Shown here: positions 23,159-30,814 of the stretch, in pieces
Layout of the letters: each line of letters opens with the position of its first letter
Numbering within the stretch: position 1 is the stretch's first letter
Assembly (NCBI GenBank): GCA_020435885.1
Contig: JAGQYU010000067.1
Span: 1 to 32,460 of the forward strand
Length of the DNA stretch: 32,460 nt
Source: Flavobacteriaceae bacterium
GTDB lineage: Bacteria > Bacteroidota > Bacteroidia > Flavobacteriales > Flavobacteriaceae
Direction of reading: 5' to 3'
Made by a program: the position numbers and the translations under genes
The notes under the pieces: model-generated
Seen by the model: the letters and a program-made list of their open reading frames with translations, nothing else
Database searches by the model: none
What the model was told of the DNA's origin: nothing

Positions 23159-25401
23159 ATCGCTGTATTTTTGTTTGGATTTTCAGTTAAAAACTTAACA
23201 AAGTTACCTCTCATACCTGTTCCTCCCATCAATGGGTCTATGGTAACTTTTGTAATTAGGTGGGTATCATTGGCGCCTTTTGCATAAGCTCTGGAAAGCT
23301 TTTTGTTGTTATGCCCAAAACCATGATACATATAAACGGAATCCCAACGGATACGTTCGGTTACCCTTACTTTGATTGGGAATGTAGATATAATACCGTC
23401 TTGATTTTCTAACCAAACTTCCTGACCATTTTTAAGTCCTTCAATTCTTGCAACTTTAGGGTTAACCCAAAGATTGTTCTCATCTTTCAAGTCATTTAGG
23501 TTAGGGTTATTGATGGTTCTACTGAATGTATGCATTGGAGAACGCCCGTAATTAAGCCTGTAAAAACCTTGAGCGGGTTGCTCATGAGGTGTATAAACAG
23601 GCATAGGATCGTGTCCTAATGATTTTAATTTTTCTGAATAGAACTCAATTTTTCCTGTTGGAGTTGTAAACTCATAATCTTGACCATCAGTTAAATACAT
23701 AGGGCCAGATTTTCTTTTGAAGTTCTTAACTCCAATTTTTTCCATTTCTTCTAATGAAGTTCCCATTTGTTCTAACTGCCAAGCTATTACTTCTTTATAA
23801 TCATTATAGTTGAAGTATTCTCCTAAACCAAGCTTTTCACCAATTTGTTTAGATATCCACCATGCAGGTTTAGATTCAAATCTAGGTTCTGCAGCAGGCA
23901 TCCTCAAGGCAATAGAAGGTTCTCTATTAGTAGAAGAGCGGATACCATCATAGCGTTCTAAATAAGTACATTCTGGTAATACCACGTCAGCATAACCGGT
24001 TATTTCCATTGGCATGGTATCCATAACAACCATAAAATCTAATGACTCTATAGCTTTTTCAATAACCTCACGTTGTGGAACGGTACTTACTAAATTAGTA
24101 CCTGCAACAAACCAGCCTTTTATAGGATGTTCTTCATTTTCACCAGGAATGGTAGCTTTTATAACTTCATTGGTAATACCCATTTGTGCTAACGGATATT
24201 TTTCACCAATTTGTTCCCATCCCCACTTAGGAGTTGGATAAGGTGGATGTGGGAATGAAGGTACTTTTATACTTTCTTTAAAGTAGAAACCACCACGTCT
24301 TCCCCAAGAACCTAGTAAACCATTTAATATGGCAATAGCTCTTGAACGTTGCGTATCATCGCCGTACCATGTTACGTGTCTTCCAGGATGTACAATTACT
24401 GATGGAGCAGCGGCGGCCATAGATCTGGCAGTTCTTCTGATATCATCAGGTTTTATAGTTGTAATGCTGTAAGCCCACTCAGGGGTGAAAGTTCTGACAT
24501 GTTCTTTTAATTGATCAAAACCATGTCCGTATTTTTCAACATATTTTTTATCGTATAGTTCTTCATAGATCAATACATGCATCCACGAAAGTAGTAAGGC
24601 AATATCAGTAGCAGGTTTAATAGCTAACCAATATTGTGATTTACTGGCCGCTGTTGAAAAACGAGGGTCTACAGTTATAATGGTAGCACCGTTGTCAATA
24701 GCATCAGACATTTCTTGTACTTGGGTATTGTGCATGTTTTCGCCAATGTGGGAACCGATTAGCACCAAACATTTGGTATCTCTAATATCGGTTGGTTCTG
24801 GTGAACCTACCCAAGAACCGAAAGTTAATCCGAAACCGGTTTCTCTTGGTCCTCTACATTGTGCGTAAGCAGGCTCAGCAACGGTATCAGAACCGTAAGC
24901 TTGGAACAAATGTTCTAAGTGGCTTCCGGGTGATCCGTGTTTAAGTAATGCCATACTTTCAGCACCATACTTGTCTTTTATTTCCTGCATTTTAGAAGCA
25001 ACCAATGTAAGGGCTTCTTCCCAGCTGGCTTCTCTAAAAGTTTCTTCACCGTCAACGGTTGTTCTGATTAGAGGTGTTTTTAAGCGGTCATTGTCAGAAT
25101 ACATTCCTACTCCGCCTGTTCCTCTAGGGCATAAACGACCATTACAGTGTGGGTCAGATTCGTTTCCTATTATTTTTTGAATGTTGTTATCTTCATCAGT
25201 GTAAGCCCAAGCAGCACACTTCCAGAAACATACTTCGCAATAGGTTGCTGATCTTTTTAAGTTTTTTGTGGCATTTATTAATCCTTTTTCGGTTTTAACA
25301 GAAAAATTATTTCCTAATGCATTTAGTGCGGGAGTAGTCAAAGCTAAACCCCCAGCACCTAGTGCTGAAATCTTAATAAATGTTCTCCTTGAATTATTCA
25401 T
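23155..25401 (-). CDS. Molybdopterin oxidoreductase catalytic subunit, PsrA/PhsA-like
   Basis: This 748-residue enzyme begins with a Tat signal SRRTFIK (residues 4-10), so it acts in the periplasm. An N-terminal [4Fe-4S] site uses Cys55, Cys58, Cys62 and Cys91 (CEVCFWKC ... LCPRG). Cys182 in YAQCRGPRE is the likely Mo ligand, which places it in the Cys-ligated Psr/Phs/Srr group of DMSO-reductase enzymes. The length fits polysulfide or thiosulfate reductase (about 750-765) and is much shorter than SoeA-type sulfite dehydrogenase. The neighbouring rhodanese and YeeE genes favour a sulfur substrate: polysulfide, thiosulfate or tetrathionate. Arsenate or selenate is less likely but not excluded. 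It is the first gene of a seven-gene operon. Confidence 0.93.
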   Translation of the reverse strand: MNNSRRTFIKISALGAGGLALTTPALNALGNNFSVKTEKGLINATKNLKRSATYCEVCFWKCAAWAYTDEDNNIQKIIGNESDPHCNGRLCPRGTGGVGMYSDNDRLKTPLIRTTVDGEETFREASWEEALTLVASKMQEIKDKYGAESMALLKHGSPGSHLEHLFQAYGSDTVAEPAYAQCRGPRETGFGLTFGSWVGSPEPTDIRDTKCLVLIGSHIGENMHNTQVQEMSDAIDNGATIITVDPRFSTAASKSQYWLAIKPATDIALLLSWMHVLIYEELYDKKYVEKYGHGFDQLKEHVRTFTPEWAYSITTIKPDDIRRTARSMAAAAPSVIVHPGRHVTWYGDDTQRSRAIAILNGLLGSWGRRGGFYFKESIKVPSFPHPPYPTPKWGWEQIGEKYPLAQMGITNEVIKATIPGENEEHPIKGWFVAGTNLVSTVPQREVIEKAIESLDFMVVMDTMPMEITGYADVVLPECTYLERYDGIRSSTNREPSIALRMPAAEPRFESKPAWWISKQIGEKLGLGEYFNYNDYKEVIAWQLEQMGTSLEEMEKIGVKNFKRKSGPMYLTDGQDYEFTTPTGKIEFYSEKLKSLGHDPMPVYTPHEQPAQGFYRLNYGRSPMHTFSRTINNPNLNDLKDENNLWVNPKVARIEGLKNGQEVWLENQDGIISTFPIKVRVTERIRWDSVYMYHGFGHNNKKLSRAYAKGANDTHLITKVTIDPLMGGTGMRGNFVKFLTENPNKNTAI

Positions 25402-25510
25402 AAGTTATAAATATTGAGACTGTAATTGCATCAAAGGTTGTAATATATTGTCATATAAATGACTGTAATAATTTACGAAACAAAATTAGGTGACTTGCAT
25501 AGCCCCTGAT

Positions 25511-25524
25511 ATGATTTTAGTCAT
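25511..25524 (-). promoter_or_regulatory. Crp/Fnr-type operator ATGATTTTAGTCAT
   Basis: This site differs by one arm position from a perfect ATGAC-N4-GTCAT palindrome. It is centred 29.5 bp upstream of the -7 box, giving a predicted position near -42. Confidence 0.68.
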
Positions 25525-25655
25525 AAAAATAGCAAATTATATGTTACAATTGTTACAGAAAAACCTCTAATTTATGCATATTTCAGAATAGTTGATTGTT
25601 GTTGTTAGTTCATTTTTTGTGATGATATTAAGCAGGTTTTACGCTTAAAAAATTG

Positions 25656-25663
25656 TAGTTTTG
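25656..25663 (+). promoter_or_regulatory. Promoter -7 box TAGTTTTG of the cytochrome gene
   Basis: This perfect TAnnTTTG match lies 22 bp upstream of the GTG start, predicting a leader of about 15-18 nt. No Crp/Fnr-type palindrome was found at the class II distance for this promoter. Confidence 0.55.
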
Positions 25664-25685
25664 TTACCCTAAGATTCGAGTATTA

Positions 25686-27554
25686 GTGAAAGTTTTAAAG
25701 AAAGAAGTTTTGCCGTTTTTGATGCTTATCGTTGTGATAGGAGCCTACTTTATTTTTAGAAATGTAAAGTTAACTGATGCTGTTTTTAAAGATGGAGATA
25801 ATTATTCTTCGGTAAAAACTGATAAAGAATCTTGTTTACAATGCCATGCTCAGATGACGGGTTTTTCAAAATACCATGATCCAAACAATATTGGATGTGC
25901 AAGTTGCCATTTAGGCGATATAAATTCTACAGATAAAGATGAAGCACATAAAGATATGGTGCTTATCCCCGGGAATTTATCTGATGCAGAAAAGACTTGT
26001 GGTAAGTGTCATATCAATGAACTCAAAAAAATAAATACTTCGTTAATGACAACCAATAGTGGTATTGTTGCAGTTGATAAATTCATTTTCGGTGAGGCGG
26101 ATTCGCCAAATTATCACTACCATATAAAAGATATACAACAATCCCCGGCTGATAAACATCTGCGAGATCTCTGCGCCAATTGCCATTTAGGGGCAGAAAA
26201 AAAAGAATTTGGAGGCATAACGGAGCTGAGTAGAGGAGGCGGTTGCAACGCTTGTCATTTAAACTATTCTGAAAGTGCTACAAAAGGTTTGGCAGAATAC
26301 TTAAGCTCTAGCAAAAAGGAGTTGCCAAAAGTACATCCGTCCACAGATATTTTTGTAAAGGATGAGCATTGTTACGGTTGTCATAGCCGTTCTAGCAGAA
26401 TTTCTACTAATTATCAAGGCTGGTACGAAACACTATTGGATGAAGAAGATGTTGTTGGAGATACAAATTATAAAGTGGCTGAAGATAAACGTGTGTATGG
26501 TTTTATGGGGGAAGATGTGCATCATGCAAAAGGGATGCTATGTATTGATTGTCATTCTTCACATGAAGTGATGGGAGATGGAAAAACTTACACACACGAG
26601 GAAGATGCTGTGCATGTACAATGTTCTGATTGTCATATAAAAGAAAAACCAAACACATTGTCATATAACGAGTTAGATACAGAATCGTCATTGGTTTTTT
26701 TGCATAGAGATTATAAACATACCGATAAGCAACTACTTAAAGTTAAAAAAGACGGACATCCTTTGGTGAATACATATTTGGATGAAGATGGTGAGCTGTA
26801 TTTGCTAAGCAAAAAGGATGGAACAAAACATTTAATAAAAAAGCAACCTGATGTTTGTGCCAGAGATGTGGCTCATTCTAATGTAACGTGTGCAGCCTGT
26901 CACTCGCAGTGGACATCCAGATGTATCGGCTGTCACAACACTTTTGATAAAAATGATAAAGGTTTTGATCTATTAGACAGAAAAGATATTACAGGCAAAT
27001 GGTCTGAGCATGTTTTTGAGTTTTCTGCAGAGAGGCCTGCACTTGGTGTACGGAAAGACAGTACAGGCTATACCATTGAACCTGCCGTACCGGGGATGAT
27101 ATTGACTATAGATCATCAAAGTTTTAGCGGAGATGTAAATGATAAAACAGCATTCCACAGATTATATGCGCCTAATTCTCCTCATACAACCAGTAAAGAG
27201 GTAAGAGATTGTAAATCGTGTCATGCAAATCCGATGGCAATTGGCTACGGAAAAGGAACGTTGCTTTATAAAGATGGAGTTTGGAATTTTACACCGGAAT
27301 ATGCTCAAAATCCAAATGATGGACTGCCGGAAGATGCTTGGGTGCCATTTTTAGAAGAGCCTAAAGCTAAAGTACTTTCTACAAGGACTAATTTTAAACC
27401 TTTTACTGTTGATCAACAGAAAAGAATTCTGTTGGTTGGTGCTTGTTTGCAATGCCATAAAGATGATTCTAAAGTAATGCAGCAAACTTTATATGAAGGT
27501 TTAGATGTGGTACTTAAAAATATAAGTAAACAATGTATATTGCCTAAACAATGA
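25686..27554 (+). CDS. Membrane-anchored dodecaheme cytochrome c
   Basis: This 622-residue protein starts with GTG, has an N-terminal membrane helix (about residues 8-25), and then twelve CxxCH heme-binding motifs, at residues 50, 71, 105, 163, 187, 229, 286, 313, 402, 413, 509 and 587. Hemes 8 and 9 are separated by an 84-residue heme-free insert (318-401), and hemes 10 and 11 by about 90 residues, so it is multi-domain. It is periplasmic, since c-type hemes are attached there. It is not recognisable as NrfA, Hao or octaheme tetrathionate reductase. It is transcribed divergently from the Psr-like operon and is probably its electron partner or a terminal reductase. Whether it passes electrons in or out is unknown. 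Confidence 0.9.
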   Translation: MKVLKKEVLPFLMLIVVIGAYFIFRNVKLTDAVFKDGDNYSSVKTDKESCLQCHAQMTGFSKYHDPNNIGCASCHLGDINSTDKDEAHKDMVLIPGNLSDAEKTCGKCHINELKKINTSLMTTNSGIVAVDKFIFGEADSPNYHYHIKDIQQSPADKHLRDLCANCHLGAEKKEFGGITELSRGGGCNACHLNYSESATKGLAEYLSSSKKELPKVHPSTDIFVKDEHCYGCHSRSSRISTNYQGWYETLLDEEDVVGDTNYKVAEDKRVYGFMGEDVHHAKGMLCIDCHSSHEVMGDGKTYTHEEDAVHVQCSDCHIKEKPNTLSYNELDTESSLVFLHRDYKHTDKQLLKVKKDGHPLVNTYLDEDGELYLLSKKDGTKHLIKKQPDVCARDVAHSNVTCAACHSQWTSRCIGCHNTFDKNDKGFDLLDRKDITGKWSEHVFEFSAERPALGVRKDSTGYTIEPAVPGMILTIDHQSFSGDVNDKTAFHRLYAPNSPHTTSKEVRDCKSCHANPMAIGYGKGTLLYKDGVWNFTPEYAQNPNDGLPEDAWVPFLEEPKAKVLSTRTNFKPFTVDQQKRILLVGACLQCHKDDSKVMQQTLYEGLDVVLKNISKQCILPKQ

Positions 27555-28207
27555 ATTCCAAAAGAAAAATAGCATTACTGTTTTTTGCAGCGGTTTCCAT
27601 AGTTCACGTGTTGGGGATACTTCTAAAACACGATCCATTACAATTAATTACCAAGCCGCTTCTTATTCCTGCATTGATAGTATTGTATAGACTTTCTGTA
27701 GAAAAGGTAAACAAATGGTATATTATTGCATTAGTATTTTCCTTTTTGGGAGATGTTTTTTTAATGGATAAAGGGAGTTATTTTATTTACGGAATAGCAT
27801 CCTTTTTGTTGACGCAACTTATCTATATAAAAATTGTTTTAGGCAAATTAAAACCTTCCAAACTGATTCAGAAAATAATTACAATAATTCCTTTTAGTGT
27901 ATTTTTTATAGTGTTGATAGGATTATTGAAAGATAATTTAGATGCCTTATTTTATCCTGTAATTATTTACGGAATAGCCATTTCCATTTTCGGGATGGTT
28001 TCCTTATTGAAATATTTAACTGATAAAAGTATAAGTTCTTTATACCTATTATTAGGAGCAGTTGTTTTTATTTCTTCGGATAGTATGATTGCTTTGCATC
28101 AATTTTACGAACCCAAACCATATTACGGACTATTTATTATGATTACTTACATAGTAGCCCAATACCTCATTTATAGGTTTATGATTTTAGAAAAAAAGCC
28201 TACTTAA
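27551..28207 (+). CDS. YhhN/TMEM86-family membrane protein (lysoplasmalogenase-like)
   Basis: This 218-residue protein has about eight membrane helices and the family marks TKPLLIP, FSFLGDVFLM, FISSDSMIAL and TYIVAQYLI, with conserved acidic residues in the helices. Characterised members hydrolyse lysoplasmalogen or related ether lipids. Its ATG overlaps the cytochrome stop by 4 nt, so it is translationally coupled to the dodecaheme gene, an unexpected pairing. It ends 1 bp before the convergent ybaB gene, with no terminator between them. Confidence 0.82.
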   Translation: MNSKRKIALLFFAAVSIVHVLGILLKHDPLQLITKPLLIPALIVLYRLSVEKVNKWYIIALVFSFLGDVFLMDKGSYFIYGIASFLLTQLIYIKIVLGKLKPSKLIQKIITIIPFSVFFIVLIGLLKDNLDALFYPVIIYGIAISIFGMVSLLKYLTDKSISSLYLLLGAVVFISSDSMIALHQFYEPKPYYGLFIMITYIVAQYLIYRFMILEKKPT

Positions 28208-28525
28208 TTATTTGAACATGTCCAACCCGGGAATATCCGGTAAACCGTTTTTAGCAGCAGCTGCCATTTCTGCTTCGTGGATAGCGTTTGCTTTTTCCAA
28301 TGCTTTGTTCAAAGCGAGTATCAGGTAGTCTTCTAATTCTTCTTTATCGTCTAACGAAGTATCGTCAATAGTAATGCTTTTAACATTTCTATTAGCAGTA
28401 ACCACTACTTTTACAGAACCTGCTTCGCCATCAACCATAATGGTGTCTAACCGCTTTTTTGTAGCTTCAATGTTTTGTTGGGCTTGCTTTAATTTGCCCA
28501 TCATATCAGATAAGTCTCCGAACAT
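28208..28525 (-). CDS. YbaB/EbfC-family nucleoid-associated protein
   Basis: This 105-residue protein has the YbaB pattern: MxxxMGKLKQAQQNIEATKKRLD helix, GSVKVVVTANRNVKSITIDD beta-sheet, then DYLILALNKALEKANAIHEAEMAA helix. Family members form dimers that bind DNA and are often encoded beside recombination genes. Here the neighbours are unrelated. A perfect TAnnTTTG box lies 30 bp upstream. It ends with a Gly/Pro-rich PDIPGLDMFK tail, common in Bacteroidota homologues. Confidence 0.9.
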   Translation of the reverse strand: MFGDLSDMMGKLKQAQQNIEATKKRLDTIMVDGEAGSVKVVVTANRNVKSITIDDTSLDDKEELEDYLILALNKALEKANAIHEAEMAAAAKNGLPDIPGLDMFK

Positions 28526-28554
28526 AATTTATAATAATATGTGTTAATTAGCTG

Positions 28555-28562
28555 CAAATTTA
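28555..28562 (-). promoter_or_regulatory. Promoter -7 box TAAATTTG of ybaB
   Basis: This perfect TAnnTTTG match on the minus strand lies 29 bp from the ybaB ATG. An overlapping divergent near-match TATTTTCG (28564-28571) could serve the oligopeptidase gene. Confidence 0.5.
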
Positions 28563-28595
28563 CTATTTTCGAGGCAATATAAAATCTTCAAAAAA

Positions 28596-30761
28596 ATGAA
28601 AAGATTAACACTGCTTATAATAATTACTTCAATTATTTTTGCAACTTCTTGTAAAAAAGACAAAATGACAACAACAGATGCTAAGCCACCCATAGCAGAA
28701 AAGATTCCTAAAGAATTAGAAAAACATGGTGATGTACGTGTAGACAATTATTATTGGATGCGCTTAACTGATGAACAAAAAAATGCTAAAGACCCTGATG
28801 AGCATACTCAAAAAGTGTTAGATTATCTGAATGCCGAAAATGATTACTTAGATAAAGTGCTGGGGCATACCAAAAAGTTTCAGGAAGATCTTTTTGAAGA
28901 AATGAAATCGAGAATAAAAGAAGATGACGAATCGGTTCCATATAAAGATAATGGCTACTTCTACATTACCCGCTATGAAATCGGTGGGCAATACCCAATC
29001 CATTCTCGCAAAAAAGGCTCATTAGAAGCTGAAGAAGAAATTATGTTCAATGTAAATGAAATGGCCAAAGAGCATGATTATTACGCTTTAGGCGGAATAA
29101 ATGTAAGCCCTAATAACAAAATGGTTTCTTTTGGTGTTGATACTCTAAGTAGAAGGCAATATGTTATTCAAGTTAAAAATTTGGAAACTGGTGAAATCTA
29201 CGCTGATAAAATTAAAAACACTACCGGTTATGCCGAATGGGCAAATGATAATAAAACACTTTTTTATACTAAAAAAGACCCTGTAACGCTTAGAAGCGAG
29301 CGTATCTTTAAGCATGTATTAGGCACAGACCAATCGGAAGATGTTGAGGTTTATAATGAAACTGATGAAACATTCAGCACGTATGTGTATAAGACCAAGT
29401 CAAAAAAATATATCGTAATCGGTTCTGGAAGCACATTGACTACTGAATATCAGGTATTAGATGCCGATAACCCAAATAGCGAACTTAGAATGATTCAGCC
29501 GAGAGTTAGAGGATTAGAATACAGTATTTCACATTATGGAGATCATTTCTACATTCTTACCAATAAAGATGATGCTAAAAACTTTAAGTTAATGCGAACT
29601 CCCGAAAATAAAACTACAGAAGAAAACTGGGAAGACGTAATTCCGCATAGAGATAATGTACTATTGGAGGATATTTCTATTTTCAAAGATTATTTAGTAT
29701 TGGAAGAGCGTTCAAATGGTTTGAACAAAATACGTATTAAGCGTTGGGATGGAGCCGAAGATTATTACCTTCCTTTTGACGAAGAAACGTATTCAGTTAG
29801 TGTTTATGACAATCCTGAGTATGATACAGATATTATAAGATACAATTATCAGTCATTTACTACGCCATCTTCTGTTATTGATTTTAACATGAAAGACAGA
29901 AGTAAAGACATTAAAAAAGAACAAGAAGTCCTTGGCGGAAAATTTGATAAAAACAATTACAAAAGTGAGCGTTTATGGGCAACAGCCAGAGATGGAAAAC
30001 AAGTAGCTATCTCTTTGGTGTATAGAAAAGATACCAAGTTGAATGAAAATACCCCTTTATTACTATATGCATATGGCTCTTACGGATTTACAATTCCGGA
30101 CAGGTTCAGTACAACACGTTTAAGTCTTTTAGACAGAGGCTTTGTATATGCTACGGCACATATTAGAGGTAGCCAATATTTAGGCAGAGAGTGGTATGAA
30201 GACGGAAAAATGTTTAATAAGAAAAATACTTTTACCGATTTTGTTGATTGTGCTAAATTTTTGATCGATAAAAAATATACTTCAACAGATCACTTATACG
30301 CTATGGGCGGTTCTGCCGGAGGTTTATTAATGGGTGCTATTGTTAATATGAATCCTGAGTTATTCAATGGTATAGTTGCAGCCGTTCCTTTTGTGGATGT
30401 AATGACAACCATGCTGGATGAAAGCATTCCGCTTACAACATCTGAATATGATGAATGGGGAAATCCTAATGAAAAAGATTCGTATGATTACATGCTATCC
30501 TATTCGCCATATGATAATGTTGAGAAAAAAGCTTATCCAAACATGTTGGTAACCACTGGCTTACACGATTCTCAAGTGCAATATTACGAACCTGCCAAAT
30601 GGGTTGCTAAACTAAGAGAATATAAAACAGATGATAACGTTCTATTAATGCATACCAATATGGAAGCAGGGCATGGTGGAGCATCCGGAAGGTTTGATTC
30701 CCTAAAGGAAGTAGCAATGGAATATGCATTTATTTTAGATTTGGAAGGAATTAAAAACTGA
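28596..30761 (+). CDS. Lipoprotein prolyl oligopeptidase family peptidase (S9A, oligopeptidase B-like)
   Basis: This 721-residue serine peptidase has a lipoprotein signal with lipobox ATSC (Cys19). The N-terminal segment VDNYYWMRLTDEQK and a seven-bladed propeller (about 100-440) precede the alpha/beta-hydrolase domain. Its triad is Ser573 (MGGSAGG), Asp658 (LHDSQVQYYEP) and His693 (AGHGG). RGSQYLGREWYEDGK is an S9A signature. MLDESIPLTTSEYDEWGNP is typical of oligopeptidase B, which prefers basic residues. Membrane-tethered periplasmic or surface peptide degradation is the likely role. It is monocistronic. Confidence 0.94.
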   Translation: MKRLTLLIIITSIIFATSCKKDKMTTTDAKPPIAEKIPKELEKHGDVRVDNYYWMRLTDEQKNAKDPDEHTQKVLDYLNAENDYLDKVLGHTKKFQEDLFEEMKSRIKEDDESVPYKDNGYFYITRYEIGGQYPIHSRKKGSLEAEEEIMFNVNEMAKEHDYYALGGINVSPNNKMVSFGVDTLSRRQYVIQVKNLETGEIYADKIKNTTGYAEWANDNKTLFYTKKDPVTLRSERIFKHVLGTDQSEDVEVYNETDETFSTYVYKTKSKKYIVIGSGSTLTTEYQVLDADNPNSELRMIQPRVRGLEYSISHYGDHFYILTNKDDAKNFKLMRTPENKTTEENWEDVIPHRDNVLLEDISIFKDYLVLEERSNGLNKIRIKRWDGAEDYYLPFDEETYSVSVYDNPEYDTDIIRYNYQSFTTPSSVIDFNMKDRSKDIKKEQEVLGGKFDKNNYKSERLWATARDGKQVAISLVYRKDTKLNENTPLLLYAYGSYGFTIPDRFSTTRLSLLDRGFVYATAHIRGSQYLGREWYEDGKMFNKKNTFTDFVDCAKFLIDKKYTSTDHLYAMGGSAGGLLMGAIVNMNPELFNGIVAAVPFVDVMTTMLDESIPLTTSEYDEWGNPNEKDSYDYMLSYSPYDNVEKKAYPNMLVTTGLHDSQVQYYEPAKWVAKLREYKTDDNVLLMHTNMEAGHGGASGRFDSLKEVAMEYAFILDLEGIKN

Positions 30762-30777
30762 TTTTAAAAAAAAATAG

Positions 30778-30785
30778 TAAATTTG
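30778..30785 (+). promoter_or_regulatory. Promoter -7 box TAAATTTG
   Basis: This perfect TAnnTTTG match lies 29 bp upstream of the cysteine-synthase-family gene. The -33 region was not clear. Confidence 0.5.
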
Positions 30786-30814
30786 CCTCGACTTTATAAT
30801 TAAACATTATAAAA

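Larger units (their letters stand above)
25402..25685 (-). promoter_or_regulatory. Divergent regulatory region between Psr-like operon and dodecaheme cytochrome
   Basis: This 284-bp gene-free region holds, toward the Psr-like operon, a -7 box TAATTTTG (25488-25481) and the palindrome ATGATTTTAGTCAT (25511-25524). It also holds TGTTACAATTGTTACA (25542-25557) and a GTCAT-ATAA-ATGAC palindrome in the expected leader (25450-25463). Toward the cytochrome it has the -7 box TAGTTTTG (25656-25663). Confidence 0.75.

Noticed and set aside
16848..25401. A Sox or Dsr sulfur-oxidation cluster.
   Set aside because: No SoxA/X/Y/Z/B or Dsr proteins were found. Only the C-terminal arm is reminiscent of SoxY.
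25686..27554. Cytochrome c nitrite reductase (NrfA) or octaheme tetrathionate reductase.
   Set aside because: There are twelve CxxCH motifs, no CxxCK, and the length and spacing are wrong.
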